A stretch of 64,000 nt of DNA, from positions 186,001 through 250,000 of the forward strand of contig NZ_JANPVN010000001.1 of the NCBI RefSeq assembly GCF_026157085.1, in the 5' to 3' direction. Made by a program: the position numbers and the translations under genes. The notes beneath the pieces are model-generated. The model was not told the origin of the DNA, did not search any database, and worked only from the letters and a program-made list of their open reading frames with translations. The DNA comes from Sphingomicrobium arenosum. GTDB lineage: Bacteria > Pseudomonadota > Alphaproteobacteria > Sphingomonadales > Sphingomonadaceae. How positions within the stretch are numbered: the first letter of the stretch is position 1; each line of letters opens with the position of its first letter. Of this stretch, positions 43,960 through 52,197 are shown in pieces.

Positions 43960-45009
43960 GTCGCGTTCGGCGACGTCGCGGACGAACACGGCCTTGCCGA
44001 TATCCTCGAACAGGATGAGCGCGAGGCGGCCATTCTCGTTCTTCTTGTCGTGACGCATGGGTTCCAGAAGATCGGCGCCGCGTCCCTGTAGGCCAGCGTC
44101 TGCGAGTGTCGTGGGCAACTGCATTCTCGCGAGATCGCTGGCAATGCGGTCGGCGGTGGCCACGGGCAGCAGCCCTTGATGGGCGCTGAAACCTGCTGCG
44201 AGCATCATGCCGATGGCGACGGCCTCGCCATGGAGGATCGTGCCGAGACCGGCGAGCGATTCGATGGCGTGGCCGAAAGTGTGGCCGAGGTTGAGCAGCG
44301 CACGGCGACCGGAACGGTCCTCAAGATCGCCCGCGACGAGATCGGCCTTGTGCTGGACCGCGGTCGCGATGGCGTGGCGGAGCGCTTCGGGGTCATTGGC
44401 CAGCATGCGCTCGGCGCCGCCGTCGACCAGCCACTGATGAAAGGCGGGGTCGCCGATGAGGCCATATTTCACCGTTTCAGCGAGGCCGGCGCGCATTTCG
44501 CGCGGGTCGAGGGTCGCGAGGAAGGCGGGGTCGATCAGCGCCGCGCTCGGCGGGTGAAAGGCGCCGACGATATTCTTTTCGCCTTCGGCGTCGATCGCCG
44601 TCTTGCCGCCGACGCTGCTGTCGACCTGCGCCAGAAGCGTCGTGGGAATCTGAATCACCGGGACGCCGCGGCGATAGAGGGCGGCGGCGAGCCCGGCAAG
44701 GTCCCCGACCGCGCCGCCGCCGAGCGCGATCACTGGATCGGAGCGCTGGTGATTGCGGCTGGCGAGGAAGGCGATCGCACGCTGCAGATGCTCCCACGAC
44801 TTGGCGGCCTCCCCCGACGGCACGAAGAAGGGATCGAGGTCGAGGGCCTGCGACACGTTATCGCGATGAAGGTTCCAGATGCGCTCGTCGGTGATGCAAG
44901 GAAGCGACTTGCCGGATCGGGGACAGGCATTCGCCAACGTCTCGGCAAGCGGGCCGATCAGCACGGGATAGGTGGCACCTTCACGGCCTGGGGCGAGGAT
45001 TTTCCTCAC
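43933..45009 (-). CDS. aroB: 3-dehydroquinate synthase
   Basis: A 358-residue shikimate-pathway enzyme converting DAHP to 3-dehydroquinate with NAD and a divalent metal. Motifs are VIALGGGAVGDLAGLAAALY (about residue 95), IPTTLLAQVDSSVGGKTAID (about 120-140), GLAETVKYGLIGD (metal Glu), LLNLGHTFGHAIESL and LHGEAVAIGM with metal His residues. The GTG at 45009 overlaps the aroK stop (GTGA), so the genes are coupled. The C-terminal end overlaps the antiporter gene on the other strand by 27 bases. Confidence 0.96.
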   Translation of the reverse strand: MRKILAPGREGATYPVLIGPLAETLANACPRSGKSLPCITDERIWNLHRDNVSQALDLDPFFVPSGEAAKSWEHLQRAIAFLASRNHQRSDPVIALGGGAVGDLAGLAAALYRRGVPVIQIPTTLLAQVDSSVGGKTAIDAEGEKNIVGAFHPPSAALIDPAFLATLDPREMRAGLAETVKYGLIGDPAFHQWLVDGGAERMLANDPEALRHAIATAVQHKADLVAGDLEDRSGRRALLNLGHTFGHAIESLAGLGTILHGEAVAIGMMLAAGFSAHQGLLPVATADRIASDLARMQLPTTLADAGLQGRGADLLEPMRHDKKNENGRLALILFEDIGKAVFVRDVAERDLGAFLTRF

Positions 45010-45545
45010 GACAAATGCTCCTCGAGTGCAGCGATGATCGCCTCGACGATGGCGGCGTGAGCGCCGTTGCGGCTCTCGACGCGGACGTGGGCCTCGGCAT
45101 AAGCGGCTCGGCGGTCTTCCATCAGTTCGGCGAGCTTTGCGGCACGGTCGACGCCCTGAAGCAACGGGCGATTGTCGCGGCGGCCCGTGCGTTCGGCGAG
45201 GATCGAGATCGGGGCGTCGAGCCAGACGGTGATGCATTTGTCGTTGAGGAGCTTGCGCGTCTCGGGGATGGTGAAGGCACCACCGCCGGTGGCAATGACT
45301 TGCACCGGCTCGTCGGCAAGGCGGGCAATGAGGCGGCGTTCGCCATCGCGAAAGTCCTTTTCACCGAAGCGCTCGAAGATTTCCGCGGTGGAAAAGCCCG
45401 AAGCGTCCTCGATGGCGACGTCGCTGTCGACGAAGGGCAAGCCGAGGCGGCGGGCGAGGCGACGGCCGACGGTCGACTTGCCCGCGCCCATGAGGCCGAC
45501 AAGTACGATCGATCGGTCGAGACGGGAGGCAAGAGCGTGCGACAT
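45006..45545 (-). CDS. aroK: Shikimate kinase
   Basis: A 179-residue P-loop kinase phosphorylating shikimate. Walker A is GLMGAGKSTVGRRLA (about residues 17-31), the shikimate-binding part has FVDSDVAIEDASG, and ATGGGAF (about 88) is the conserved Walker-B-like segment. A lid with ERTGRRDNRPLL is present. The start ATG 45545 gives the normal length. It is first in the aroK-aroB operon, divergent from the 54-residue membrane protein gene 48 bp away. Confidence 0.96.
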   Translation of the reverse strand: MSHALASRLDRSIVLVGLMGAGKSTVGRRLARRLGLPFVDSDVAIEDASGFSTAEIFERFGEKDFRDGERRLIARLADEPVQVIATGGGAFTIPETRKLLNDKCITVWLDAPISILAERTGRRDNRPLLQGVDRAAKLAELMEDRRAAYAEAHVRVESRNGAHAAIVEAIIAALEEHLS

Positions 45546-45593
45546 CGGATAGGGGCTATACTGTCTCGCCGCGCTAAGGCAAAAGCCGTTGTC

Positions 45594-45758
45594 ATGATCG
45601 GAACCGCACATAAGAAACGGCGCCCCAAGGGCCCCATCATCCTTCTCGTCCTCATTATCCTCGTGGTGGTGGGACTGTTCGTCTTCTCGGGCATGGCTTC
45701 GGAAGAGCCGGTGCAGGTCATCGAGGAAGAGGTCACGCTCGGCAGTGATGCGCAATAA
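45594..45758 (+). CDS. 54-residue single-span membrane protein
   Basis: The frame from ATG 45594 encodes a basic head (MIGTAHKKRRPKGP), one long hydrophobic helix (IILLVLIILVVVGLFVFSG) and an acidic tail (EEPVQVIEEEVTLGSD). The positive-inside rule places the tail in the periplasm. It overlaps the start of the following exported protein gene by 11 bases, which supports a real two-gene unit. No family name is known to me. Confidence 0.68.
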   Translation: MIGTAHKKRRPKGPIILLVLIILVVVGLFVFSGMASEEPVQVIEEEVTLGSDAQ

Positions 45759-47550
45759 AGCAGCCCTGTTCGCCAGCGGCGCGGTGATGGCGGCGTTGGC
45801 CGCTGCGGTCGCAGCGCAGGAACGTCCCGAATCGCTGCTGCCCCCGGGCTTCGAGACACCGGAGCAGGAAGCGCCCCGCCGCGCCCCCGAGCCGACGCCT
45901 GAGCCGCCGCCGGTCGCAGCGCGACCCGAGGCGCGTGACGATTCGGTCGCGCAGGCCCTGCCGTCCGACGACGAGGAGCAGGGCGAGGGTGAGAATGAGG
46001 ACGCTGATGCCTCGGCGAATGACGATGACGTCACGGGGGACATCGAAACTGCCGGTGTGTTCGGTGCGGCGCGCGGCGGATTTACCTTTGCCAGCGAGAC
46101 GCCATGGGGTGTCGAGGACGGGCGGTTTCACAAGGTCCTGATGCGGCGGCTCGATGTGCCGCTGGCCTCGCGCTGGGGGCATATTGCCCTGCGCAACGCG
46201 CTCCTCGCCGATGTGGCGGCGCCGGGCGAGCTCGAGCAGCAGGATTGGCTCGCCGAGCGGGCTTGGTTGCTACTTCGCATGGGCGAGGCCGATGCGGCGA
46301 GGTTGTTGCTGGCTGGGACCGATCCCGAGCGCTATTCGGCCAAGCTGGCGCAGGTCGCCCTGCAAGTCGCGTTGGCGACGGCGGACTTGGCCGCGGCCTG
46401 CCCGGTGGCACCGCGGCTCGATGACGCCGAAGGCGAAGCCGAACCCCTGGTAAGCGCGATTTGCGCGGCATTGTCGGCTCAGCCCGAGATTGCCGCCGAC
46501 GCGATTTCGCGGGCGCGCCGCGGCGGCAATGTCGAAGCCATCGACCTTGCGCTGGTCGACAAGCTCGTCGGCGCCGGAGCGGGGACGGGCCGCGCCGTAA
46601 CGCTGGAATGGGACAATGTCGAGCGGCTCAACAGCTGGCGATTCGGACTGGCGAGCGCAACGGGATTGCTACTGCCCGAGGCGTTGATGGCTCGTGCCCG
46701 GCCCCGGGTCGCGGCATGGACAGCGCGGGCACCATTGCTGAGCGCGTCGCAACGACTGCCCTTTGCCAAGGTCGCGACGGGGCTTGGCGTCTTTTCGGGA
46801 CAGGCGCTCATCGACCTTTATTCGATCGATTATGACAATCTGCCGCCCGAAGACAAAGGCGCTAGTGAGGCGTTCGGACTTCGGCGCACCTTTGTCGCGC
46901 CGAGCGAAGCGGAACGCGTCGCCGCCATGCGCGAATTCTGGGCAGGCGGCAAGAGTGTCCACGAGCGGTTGGGGCTGCAAGCGGCGACCGCGCTTGCAGC
47001 GGCGCAGGTCACGCCGTCGGCGCTGCATGAGAATGATGCCAGCGCGCTCATCGCATCATTACTGACGGCCGGGTTCGTCGAGCAGGCCGCCGGTTGGGCG
47101 CCCATCCTCGTCGCGATGAGCGAGGATGACGCCGATGCGGGTTGGGGCCAGTTGGTACTGGCGCTGCCGCGCGTGGACGGGCTCGGCCTAAGTGCTGACC
47201 GGCTCAGCGATTACGTCGCGCGCGAGGAGGCGGAGGGCAAACCGAAGAGCGCGGCGCTGGTCGCGGCGCTGGCTGGGTTGGGGAGGATCAACACCGATCT
47301 TGCGAGCCGGATCAGCGAAGATGAAGACTTCGGGCTCGACCGCGAGACGACATTGACGCGCATGCTCGATGCAGCGGCCTCACGAGGCGAGGGGGCAACC
47401 GTCATGCTCCTTGCCGCGACTGCCTTGCAAGCGCCCGACATGGACGCGATTCCTCCGGTCTACCTGCGCCATCTTCTCGCCGCGTTGGTCGCCGTCGAGC
47501 AGGATTTCCTTGCCCGCATGATCGCAGCCGAGGCGATCGCGCGCCTGTGA
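45748..47550 (+). CDS. Large exported protein of unknown function
   Basis: A 600-residue protein with a signal peptide (MRNKAALFASGAVMAALAAAVAAQ). A Pro-rich then very acidic linker (about residues 25-105, with DDEEQGEGENEDADASANDD) follows. The remaining about 490 residues are Ala/Leu-rich helical repeats reminiscent of TPR/SEL-like solenoids (WLAERAWLLLRMGEADAARL, LAQVALQVALATADLAAAC). It is conserved in position between aroK and xerD in sphingomonads as far as I recall, without a function. The ATG at 45748 directly follows a GTG. Its stop overlaps the xerD GTG by 4 bases, linking it to cell division or membrane genes only by position. Confidence 0.78.
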   Translation: MRNKAALFASGAVMAALAAAVAAQERPESLLPPGFETPEQEAPRRAPEPTPEPPPVAARPEARDDSVAQALPSDDEEQGEGENEDADASANDDDVTGDIETAGVFGAARGGFTFASETPWGVEDGRFHKVLMRRLDVPLASRWGHIALRNALLADVAAPGELEQQDWLAERAWLLLRMGEADAARLLLAGTDPERYSAKLAQVALQVALATADLAAACPVAPRLDDAEGEAEPLVSAICAALSAQPEIAADAISRARRGGNVEAIDLALVDKLVGAGAGTGRAVTLEWDNVERLNSWRFGLASATGLLLPEALMARARPRVAAWTARAPLLSASQRLPFAKVATGLGVFSGQALIDLYSIDYDNLPPEDKGASEAFGLRRTFVAPSEAERVAAMREFWAGGKSVHERLGLQAATALAAAQVTPSALHENDASALIASLLTAGFVEQAAGWAPILVAMSEDDADAGWGQLVLALPRVDGLGLSADRLSDYVAREEAEGKPKSAALVAALAGLGRINTDLASRISEDEDFGLDRETTLTRMLDAAASRGEGATVMLLAATALQAPDMDAIPPVYLRHLLAALVAVEQDFLARMIAAEAIARL

Positions 47551-48452
47551 GCCCCGACGACCGCGCCCTGGTCGACCGTTTCTGCGATATGCTTGCGGCC
47601 GAAGCGGGGGCCTCGCGTAACACATTGATGGCTTATCGTGGCGACCTGGCCGCGGCAGCGGCGGCGCTTGGCCGGTTGGGCGATGCCGACGCGGAGGCGT
47701 TGAAGTCGCTTGGCGGGCAGTGGCAGGATCTGGCGGCCTCGACTGTGGCGCGGCGCGCAAGCGCGTTGCGGCGCTTTTACGGTTTTCTGTATGAAGATGG
47801 CCTGCGCGCCGACGATCCGTCGGACGTCCTCCCTCGCCCGAAGATCAAACGCCCGCTACCGCGCCTCTTGTCGGCCGAAGAGGTCGAGGGAATGCTGGTC
47901 GATGCGGCGGATCGCGCGGCGAGTGGGGAGAGGTTGCCACGGCGCGACCATGCACTGCTCGAACTGCTCTACGGGTCCGGCCTGCGCGCGAGCGAGCTGG
48001 TCGCCTTGCCGCGGCGCGCGGTACGCCCCGGCGAGCCGTTTCTCATTCTCAAAGGGAAGGGCGAGAAGGAGCGGCTGGTACCGATCTCGACAGCGGCTCA
48101 TCGGGCGGTCGCGGCATGGCTCGAGGAGGCGCCAGAGGGCGCATGGCTGTTTCCCGGTGAGAAAGCACATCTGTCGCGCGTGCGCCTGTTCCAGATCGTC
48201 CGGGCCATGGCGGCGCGGGTCGGGATCGCGCCCGAACGAGTGAGCCCGCACGTGCTGCGCCATGCTTTTGCCACCCACTTGCTCGAGGGAGGTGCAGACC
48301 TTCGTACGCTGCAAGCGCTGCTCGGCCATGCCGACATCGCGACCACGCAAATCTACACCCATGTCGACAGTCGGCGGCTGGTCGAGCTGGTCAACAAGCG
48401 GCATCCGCTGGCGCGGCAAGATCTCAAGACTGGCAATGCGCTCGGCGATTGA
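47547..48452 (+). CDS. xerD: Tyrosine recombinase XerD
   Basis: A 301-residue site-specific recombinase that with XerC resolves chromosome dimers at dif. The N-terminal SAM-like domain (residues 1-95) has ASRNTLMAYRGDL. The catalytic domain has Arg in LYGSGLRASELV, Lys in LKGKGEKERLVPI, HxxR in SPHVLRHAFATHLLEGGADL, His in LLGHADIATTQIYTHV and nucleophile Tyr in the same segment. The ending LVELVNKRHPLAR is typical of XerD. GTG start overlaps the previous stop by 4 bases. It could be XerC, but the C-terminal pattern favours XerD. Confidence 0.93.
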   Translation: MSPDDRALVDRFCDMLAAEAGASRNTLMAYRGDLAAAAAALGRLGDADAEALKSLGGQWQDLAASTVARRASALRRFYGFLYEDGLRADDPSDVLPRPKIKRPLPRLLSAEEVEGMLVDAADRAASGERLPRRDHALLELLYGSGLRASELVALPRRAVRPGEPFLILKGKGEKERLVPISTAAHRAVAAWLEEAPEGAWLFPGEKAHLSRVRLFQIVRAMAARVGIAPERVSPHVLRHAFATHLLEGGADLRTLQALLGHADIATTQIYTHVDSRRLVELVNKRHPLARQDLKTGNALGD

Positions 48453-48489
48453 CGTCGAGGCGATTGGAGCGCTAGGCGCGAAGGCGATC

Positions 48490-49431
48490 ATGACCAGCTA
48501 TCTCGATTTCGAACGGCCGATTGCCGAACTGGAAGCCCGCGTCGCCGAATTGCGCGACACGGCGGCGAACTCCGACGTTGACCTGTCGAGTGATATCGAC
48601 CGGCTCGAGAGCAAGGCCGCCCGGCTTTTGCGGGAGACCTATGCCAAGCTCACGCCCTGGCAGAAAGCACAGGTCGCGCGTCACCCTGAGCGCCCGCACT
48701 TCAAGGATTATGTGGAGGGGATCACCGAGGATTTCGTGCCGCTGGCAGGCGACCGGGCCTTTGCCGAAGATGCCGCGATTATCGGCGGGCTGGCGCGGAT
48801 CGATGGGCGCCGCGTGATGCTGATCGGACATGAGAAGGGCGCCGATACGGCAAGCCGGCTCAAGCATAATTTCGGCATGGCGAAGCCAGAAGGCTATCGC
48901 AAGGCGATCCGGATGATGCAGCTGGCCAATCGCTTTGGATTGCCGGTGGTGTCGCTGGTCGATACGCCCGGCGCCTTTCCGGGCGTGCAGGCCGAGGAGC
49001 GTGGGCAGGCCGAGGCCATCGCGCGTGCGACCGAACAGTGCCTCGAACTCGACGTACCCATGGTCGCAACCATCGTCGGCGAAGGCGGGTCGGGTGGCGC
49101 GATCGCCATCGCGGCGGCCAATCGCGTGCTGATGTACGAACATGCGGTCTATTCGGTAATTTCCCCCGAGGGCTGTGCCTCGATCCTGTGGCGCACCGCC
49201 GACAAGGCCGCCGATGCGGCCGAGGCGATGCGGATTACGGCGGAGGACCTTGCCAAGCTGGGCGTCATCGACCGCATCGTCTCCGAGCCCGAGGGCGGCG
49301 CGCATCGTGACCGGGCGCGGGCGATGGAGACGCTTCGCCAAGCCATCGTCGAGGAACTGGACGGCCTTGCCAAGATGAACGCCGCGGAGCTCAAGCAGCA
49401 GCGGCGCGACAAGTTCCTTGCCATGAACTGA
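48490..49431 (+). CDS. accA: Acetyl-CoA carboxylase carboxyltransferase subunit alpha
   Basis: A 313-residue subunit of the carboxyltransferase that makes malonyl-CoA in fatty acid synthesis. The N-terminus YLDFERPIAELEARVAELR and KAQVARHPERPHFKDYVEGI are AccA hallmarks. The CoA-binding crotonase-like part has VSLVDTPGAFPGVQAEERGQ and VGEGGSGGAIAIAAANRVLM. It lies 37 bp after xerD on the same strand; AccD is not in the window. Confidence 0.97.
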   Translation: MTSYLDFERPIAELEARVAELRDTAANSDVDLSSDIDRLESKAARLLRETYAKLTPWQKAQVARHPERPHFKDYVEGITEDFVPLAGDRAFAEDAAIIGGLARIDGRRVMLIGHEKGADTASRLKHNFGMAKPEGYRKAIRMMQLANRFGLPVVSLVDTPGAFPGVQAEERGQAEAIARATEQCLELDVPMVATIVGEGGSGGAIAIAAANRVLMYEHAVYSVISPEGCASILWRTADKAADAAEAMRITAEDLAKLGVIDRIVSEPEGGAHRDRARAMETLRQAIVEELDGLAKMNAAELKQQRRDKFLAMN

Positions 49432-49459
49432 GGCCCGCAAAGCTCGTCACGACCGGCAG

Positions 49460-49485
49460 GGAACCAAGGCTTTCCCGACATTGTT
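49460..49485 (+). promoter_or_regulatory. Candidate EcfG-type (general stress) promoter upstream of the M48 gene
   Basis: GGAACC at 49460-49465, then TGTT at 49482-49485, leaves 16 bases between the boxes. The alphaproteobacterial EcfG consensus is GGAAC(C)-N16/17-CGTT, so one position differs. It lies about 65 bases before the M48 lipoprotein start, suiting stress-induced expression. Unproven. Confidence 0.4.
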
Positions 49486-49550
49486 CTAGTGACGGAACCG
49501 TCGCCCCTGTCGGGCGAGCGGATGACGTCTATTAGTGTCGGAGAGCATCC

Positions 49551-51020
49551 ATGCGCATCATCACAACGATCCTGACGGGGGCGAGCAGTCTTGCCCTCGC
49601 TTCCTGTGCAACCCCGGTCGCCGATCCGGCGATCTCGCCGCAGGAGCGGCAGGTCGCCGAGGGGCAGCACGAAGCGGTCGTCGCCGAATTCGGCGGTGCG
49701 CTGGGCGGCGCGCTCGGCTCTTATGTCGAGCAGGTCGGTGACAGTGTGGCGGTGCAGTCGGCCACGCCCAATGCCGCGGCGGCCTATCGCTTCACGACGC
49801 TCAATGCGCCGGTGGAAAATGCCTTCGCCGTGCCCGGCGGGCGCATCTACATCACGCGCGAATTGATGGGCCTGATGGAAGATGAAGCCGAACTCGCCTT
49901 CGTCCTCGGTCACGAGGTTGGGCATATCGCCGCCGACCACAGTCAGGCGCGGCAGGCTCGGGCGCAGCGCAATTCGATCCTCGGGGTGCTCGGCGCACTT
50001 GCCGGCAGCGTCATCGGTGGTGACAGTGGTCTCGGCAACCTGCTGGCACAGGGCGCGCAGCAATATGCGACGCTCAACACGCTGAGCTATAGCCGCGAGC
50101 AGGAATATGAATCGGATACGCTGGGTGTCGGCTACATGGCGCGGGCGGGTTATGACCCGCTGGCGGCGGCCTCGATGCTCAACTCGCTGGGGCGTTCATC
50201 GGCGCTCGAAGCGCGTATTCAGGGCAACCAGAATCGTTCGACGCCTGAATGGGCGCGAACCCACCCGCTGAGCGAGAATCGGACCGCGCGCGCCGTCGAG
50301 CTGGCGCAGCAGACGGGGCGCGCTGGTACCGGTGTTCGTGATCGCGACGAATTCCTGTCCCGCATCGAGGGGATCATGGTCGACGATGACCCCGAACAGG
50401 GCATCGTTGATGGGCGCACCTTCACCCATCCCGACCTCAGGCTGCAATTCCAGATTCCGACCGGTTTCCAGATGCAGAATGGGACGCGCGCCGTGACGAT
50501 CGCGGGGCAGTCGGGGCAGGCGCAGTTCAGCACCGCCCAGTTCAATGGTAATCTCGATACCTACATCGCCAATGTCATTCGCGGCATCGTCGGACAGCAG
50601 GCGCAGGTCAGCATTCCGCAGCCGCGTACGACGACGGTAAACGGGTTGCCTGCCGCCTATACGACGACGCGGGTGAATACCCAGAACGGCGCCGTCGATC
50701 TGTCGGTGATGGCGTATCGCTTCGGCAACGACCGGGCGTATCACTTTGCCATGCTGACCCAGGCCGGGCAGGGCATCGGCCCCTTCTCAAGCATGGTCGG
50801 CTCGCTGCGGCCGATCAGCGCGCAGGAAGCGGCCGCGATCCGTCCCAAGGTCATCGATGTGGTGACGGTCCGTAGCGGCGATACGATTCAGTCGCTGGCG
50901 AGCCGGATGGCGTTCAACAATTACCAGGTCGAACGCTTCATGGTGCTCAATTCCATGGACAGCAACAGCCGTCTCACCCCCGGCCAGAAGGTGAAGCTGG
51001 TCGTTTACGGCCAGCGGTAG
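49551..51020 (+). CDS. M48 family metalloprotease lipoprotein with C-terminal LysM
   Basis: A 489-residue periplasmic zinc protease related to BepA/LoiP, which degrade misassembled outer membrane proteins. It has a lipoprotein signal with lipobox LASC (Cys near residue 19) and the zinc motif HEVGHIAADH (about residues 122-131). The third ligand is the Glu in REQEYESDTLG (about 185), and THPLSENR closes the protease domain. The middle (about 285-420) is a beta-rich domain of unknown role. The C-terminus carries a LysM peptidoglycan-binding unit (TVRSGDTIQSLASRMAF, about 440-489). It is probably anchored at the outer membrane and attached to the cell wall. A candidate EcfG promoter precedes it. 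Confidence 0.92.
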   Translation: MRIITTILTGASSLALASCATPVADPAISPQERQVAEGQHEAVVAEFGGALGGALGSYVEQVGDSVAVQSATPNAAAAYRFTTLNAPVENAFAVPGGRIYITRELMGLMEDEAELAFVLGHEVGHIAADHSQARQARAQRNSILGVLGALAGSVIGGDSGLGNLLAQGAQQYATLNTLSYSREQEYESDTLGVGYMARAGYDPLAAASMLNSLGRSSALEARIQGNQNRSTPEWARTHPLSENRTARAVELAQQTGRAGTGVRDRDEFLSRIEGIMVDDDPEQGIVDGRTFTHPDLRLQFQIPTGFQMQNGTRAVTIAGQSGQAQFSTAQFNGNLDTYIANVIRGIVGQQAQVSIPQPRTTTVNGLPAAYTTTRVNTQNGAVDLSVMAYRFGNDRAYHFAMLTQAGQGIGPFSSMVGSLRPISAQEAAAIRPKVIDVVTVRSGDTIQSLASRMAFNNYQVERFMVLNSMDSNSRLTPGQKVKLVVYGQR

Positions 51021-51048
51021 AAGAAGCGCTTCGCGCTATGCAAAAGGG

Positions 51049-51083
51049 AAGGCGCGTCTCTTCTGGGAGGCGCGCTTTTCCTC
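51049..51083. terminator. Bidirectional intrinsic terminator
   Basis: AAGGCGCGTCTC (51049-51060) pairs with GAGGCGCGCTTT (51067-51078) as a 12-bp stem with wobbles and a 6-base loop, followed by a T-rich run; A-rich sequence on the other side serves the opposite strand. It separates the convergent M48 protease and Flp pilin genes. Confidence 0.75.
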
Positions 51084-51266
51084 TTAGCCGAGATATTTGT
51101 TGGCGATGTCGCCAAGCTCGCCCCACATGCCGCCTGAGCCGCCGCCAAGTGCCTTGAGCCCGCCCATGACGGCGACGACGATCAAGGCTGCGATCAGGCC
51201 ATATTCAATGGCCGTCGCGCCACGATCCTCTTTGCCGAGGGTGCGCAATTTCTTCGGGATAGCCAC
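51084..51266 (-). CDS. Flp/Fap family type IVb pilin
   Basis: A prepilin of about 60 residues: basic head IPKKLRTLGKED, prepilin cleavage and hydrophobic segment RGATAIEYGLIAALIVVAVM (Gly then Glu+5 pattern G-ATAIE-Y), and a Gly-rich tail ending DIANKYLG. Flp pilins build Tad pili for surface attachment. Shine-Dalgarno AAGGAGG abuts the ATG at 51272 with no spacing but lies 6 bases before the GTG at 51266, so the GTG is preferred; the ATG would add two residues. No other tad/cpa genes are in the window, so this is an orphan pilin. Confidence 0.88.
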   Translation of the reverse strand: MAIPKKLRTLGKEDRGATAIEYGLIAALIVVAVMGGLKALGGGSGGMWGELGDIANKYLG

Positions 51267-51373
51267 CGCCATCCTCCTTCTGGTCTGGTCCACGTGCCGA
51301 GGGTTAGGCATAAAGGGTTAAGGATTTGGCGGGGCTAGTGGTTAACGCGGTCTAAGCTGCGCTGACAGGTCCG

Positions 51374-52153
51374 TCAGCTCGAGGGTGTCCAACCAACGAA
51401 ATGCAGTAGTTCGAAGGTCTCCACGACTCGACCACGGGCGTCGGCGGTAACCATGAAGTTTTCCGCAGCGGCGTCATAAGCAGAGCGAGAAAGCGGGCGT
51501 GGATCGCGCTCGAAGAGCAGGTTAGTGGCTCCGAGCGCGCGCAAGTCGCGCAAAAGGTCGGGAAAGCCGCGATAGGAGAGGGCGATGCGGTCGATATCGA
51601 CGACCGGCATGGCAAGGCCCGCCCCCGCAAGCAGAGCGGCGAGTGCCGATGGTTCAATGCGAGGGTGGATGTGGGGCGATGCGCGCCCGCTGGCCTGGTC
51701 TGCCGCGTGCATGGCGGCGCGCAGGCGTGGCAGGGTCTGGCCGCCCGGCACCACGCCGAGGAGCGGGCTGTCGGGCTTGAGAAGGAAGCGTAGCCTCGCG
51801 AGCGTCTCAGGCAGCGTGGCAACCGTGTCTAGCGTGCCAAGGGCAATGACCGCATCGTAGGCGCCGACGTCCTCGAGATCGTTCTCAAGGCGACATCGGG
51901 CGCCAGTCGCCGCGGCGACGTCGGGGCTGGGGTCGACGAGATCGAGCCGGCCAGTGAACGGTTCGAGCCTCGCCAGCGAAGCCGTGCCTGCGAGTGTGCC
52001 GATGACCAGCATGCGGTCGAAAGGTCGGTTCATCGCGGCCAAGCGATCAACGATATCCTCGATTACCCGATCCGCGAGAAACGCAGGCGGACCGTGGTGC
52101 AACGCGCGGGCGCGGCGTCGAAGGCGTAAATCGGGATCGTGAAGGACCGGCAT
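51374..52153 (-). CDS. SAM-dependent methyltransferase (BioC/NDUFAF5-like)
   Basis: A 259-residue class I methyltransferase-like protein. The N-terminus LRLRRRARALHHGPPAFLAD with RVIEDIVDRLA resembles NDUFAF5/BioC-type enzymes. Motif I reads MLVIGTLAGTASLARL, less Gly-rich than the usual GxGxG. DLVDPSPDVAA supplies the acidic residue after strand 2, and AYDAVIALGTLDTVATLPET marks motif post-II/IV. The C-terminal part, ALSYRGFPDLLRDLRALGAT, is typical of the group. It is divergent from comF with 44 bp between starts. Substrate unknown; in alphaproteobacteria this family is usually found opposite comF and grxC. Confidence 0.84.
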   Translation of the reverse strand: MPVLHDPDLRLRRRARALHHGPPAFLADRVIEDIVDRLAAMNRPFDRMLVIGTLAGTASLARLEPFTGRLDLVDPSPDVAAATGARCRLENDLEDVGAYDAVIALGTLDTVATLPETLARLRFLLKPDSPLLGVVPGGQTLPRLRAAMHAADQASGRASPHIHPRIEPSALAALLAGAGLAMPVVDIDRIALSYRGFPDLLRDLRALGATNLLFERDPRPLSRSAYDAAAENFMVTADARGRVVETFELLHFVGWTPSS

Positions 52154-52197
52154 CGCGCGGCTTGTGCAAGAAGGCGCGCCGCGCGACAAGAGGGGTG

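Noticed and set aside
47547-48452. Tyrosine recombinase as a mobile-element integrase
   Set aside because: Length, catalytic pattern, the LVELVNKRHPLAR end and the position next to accA fit the housekeeping XerD.
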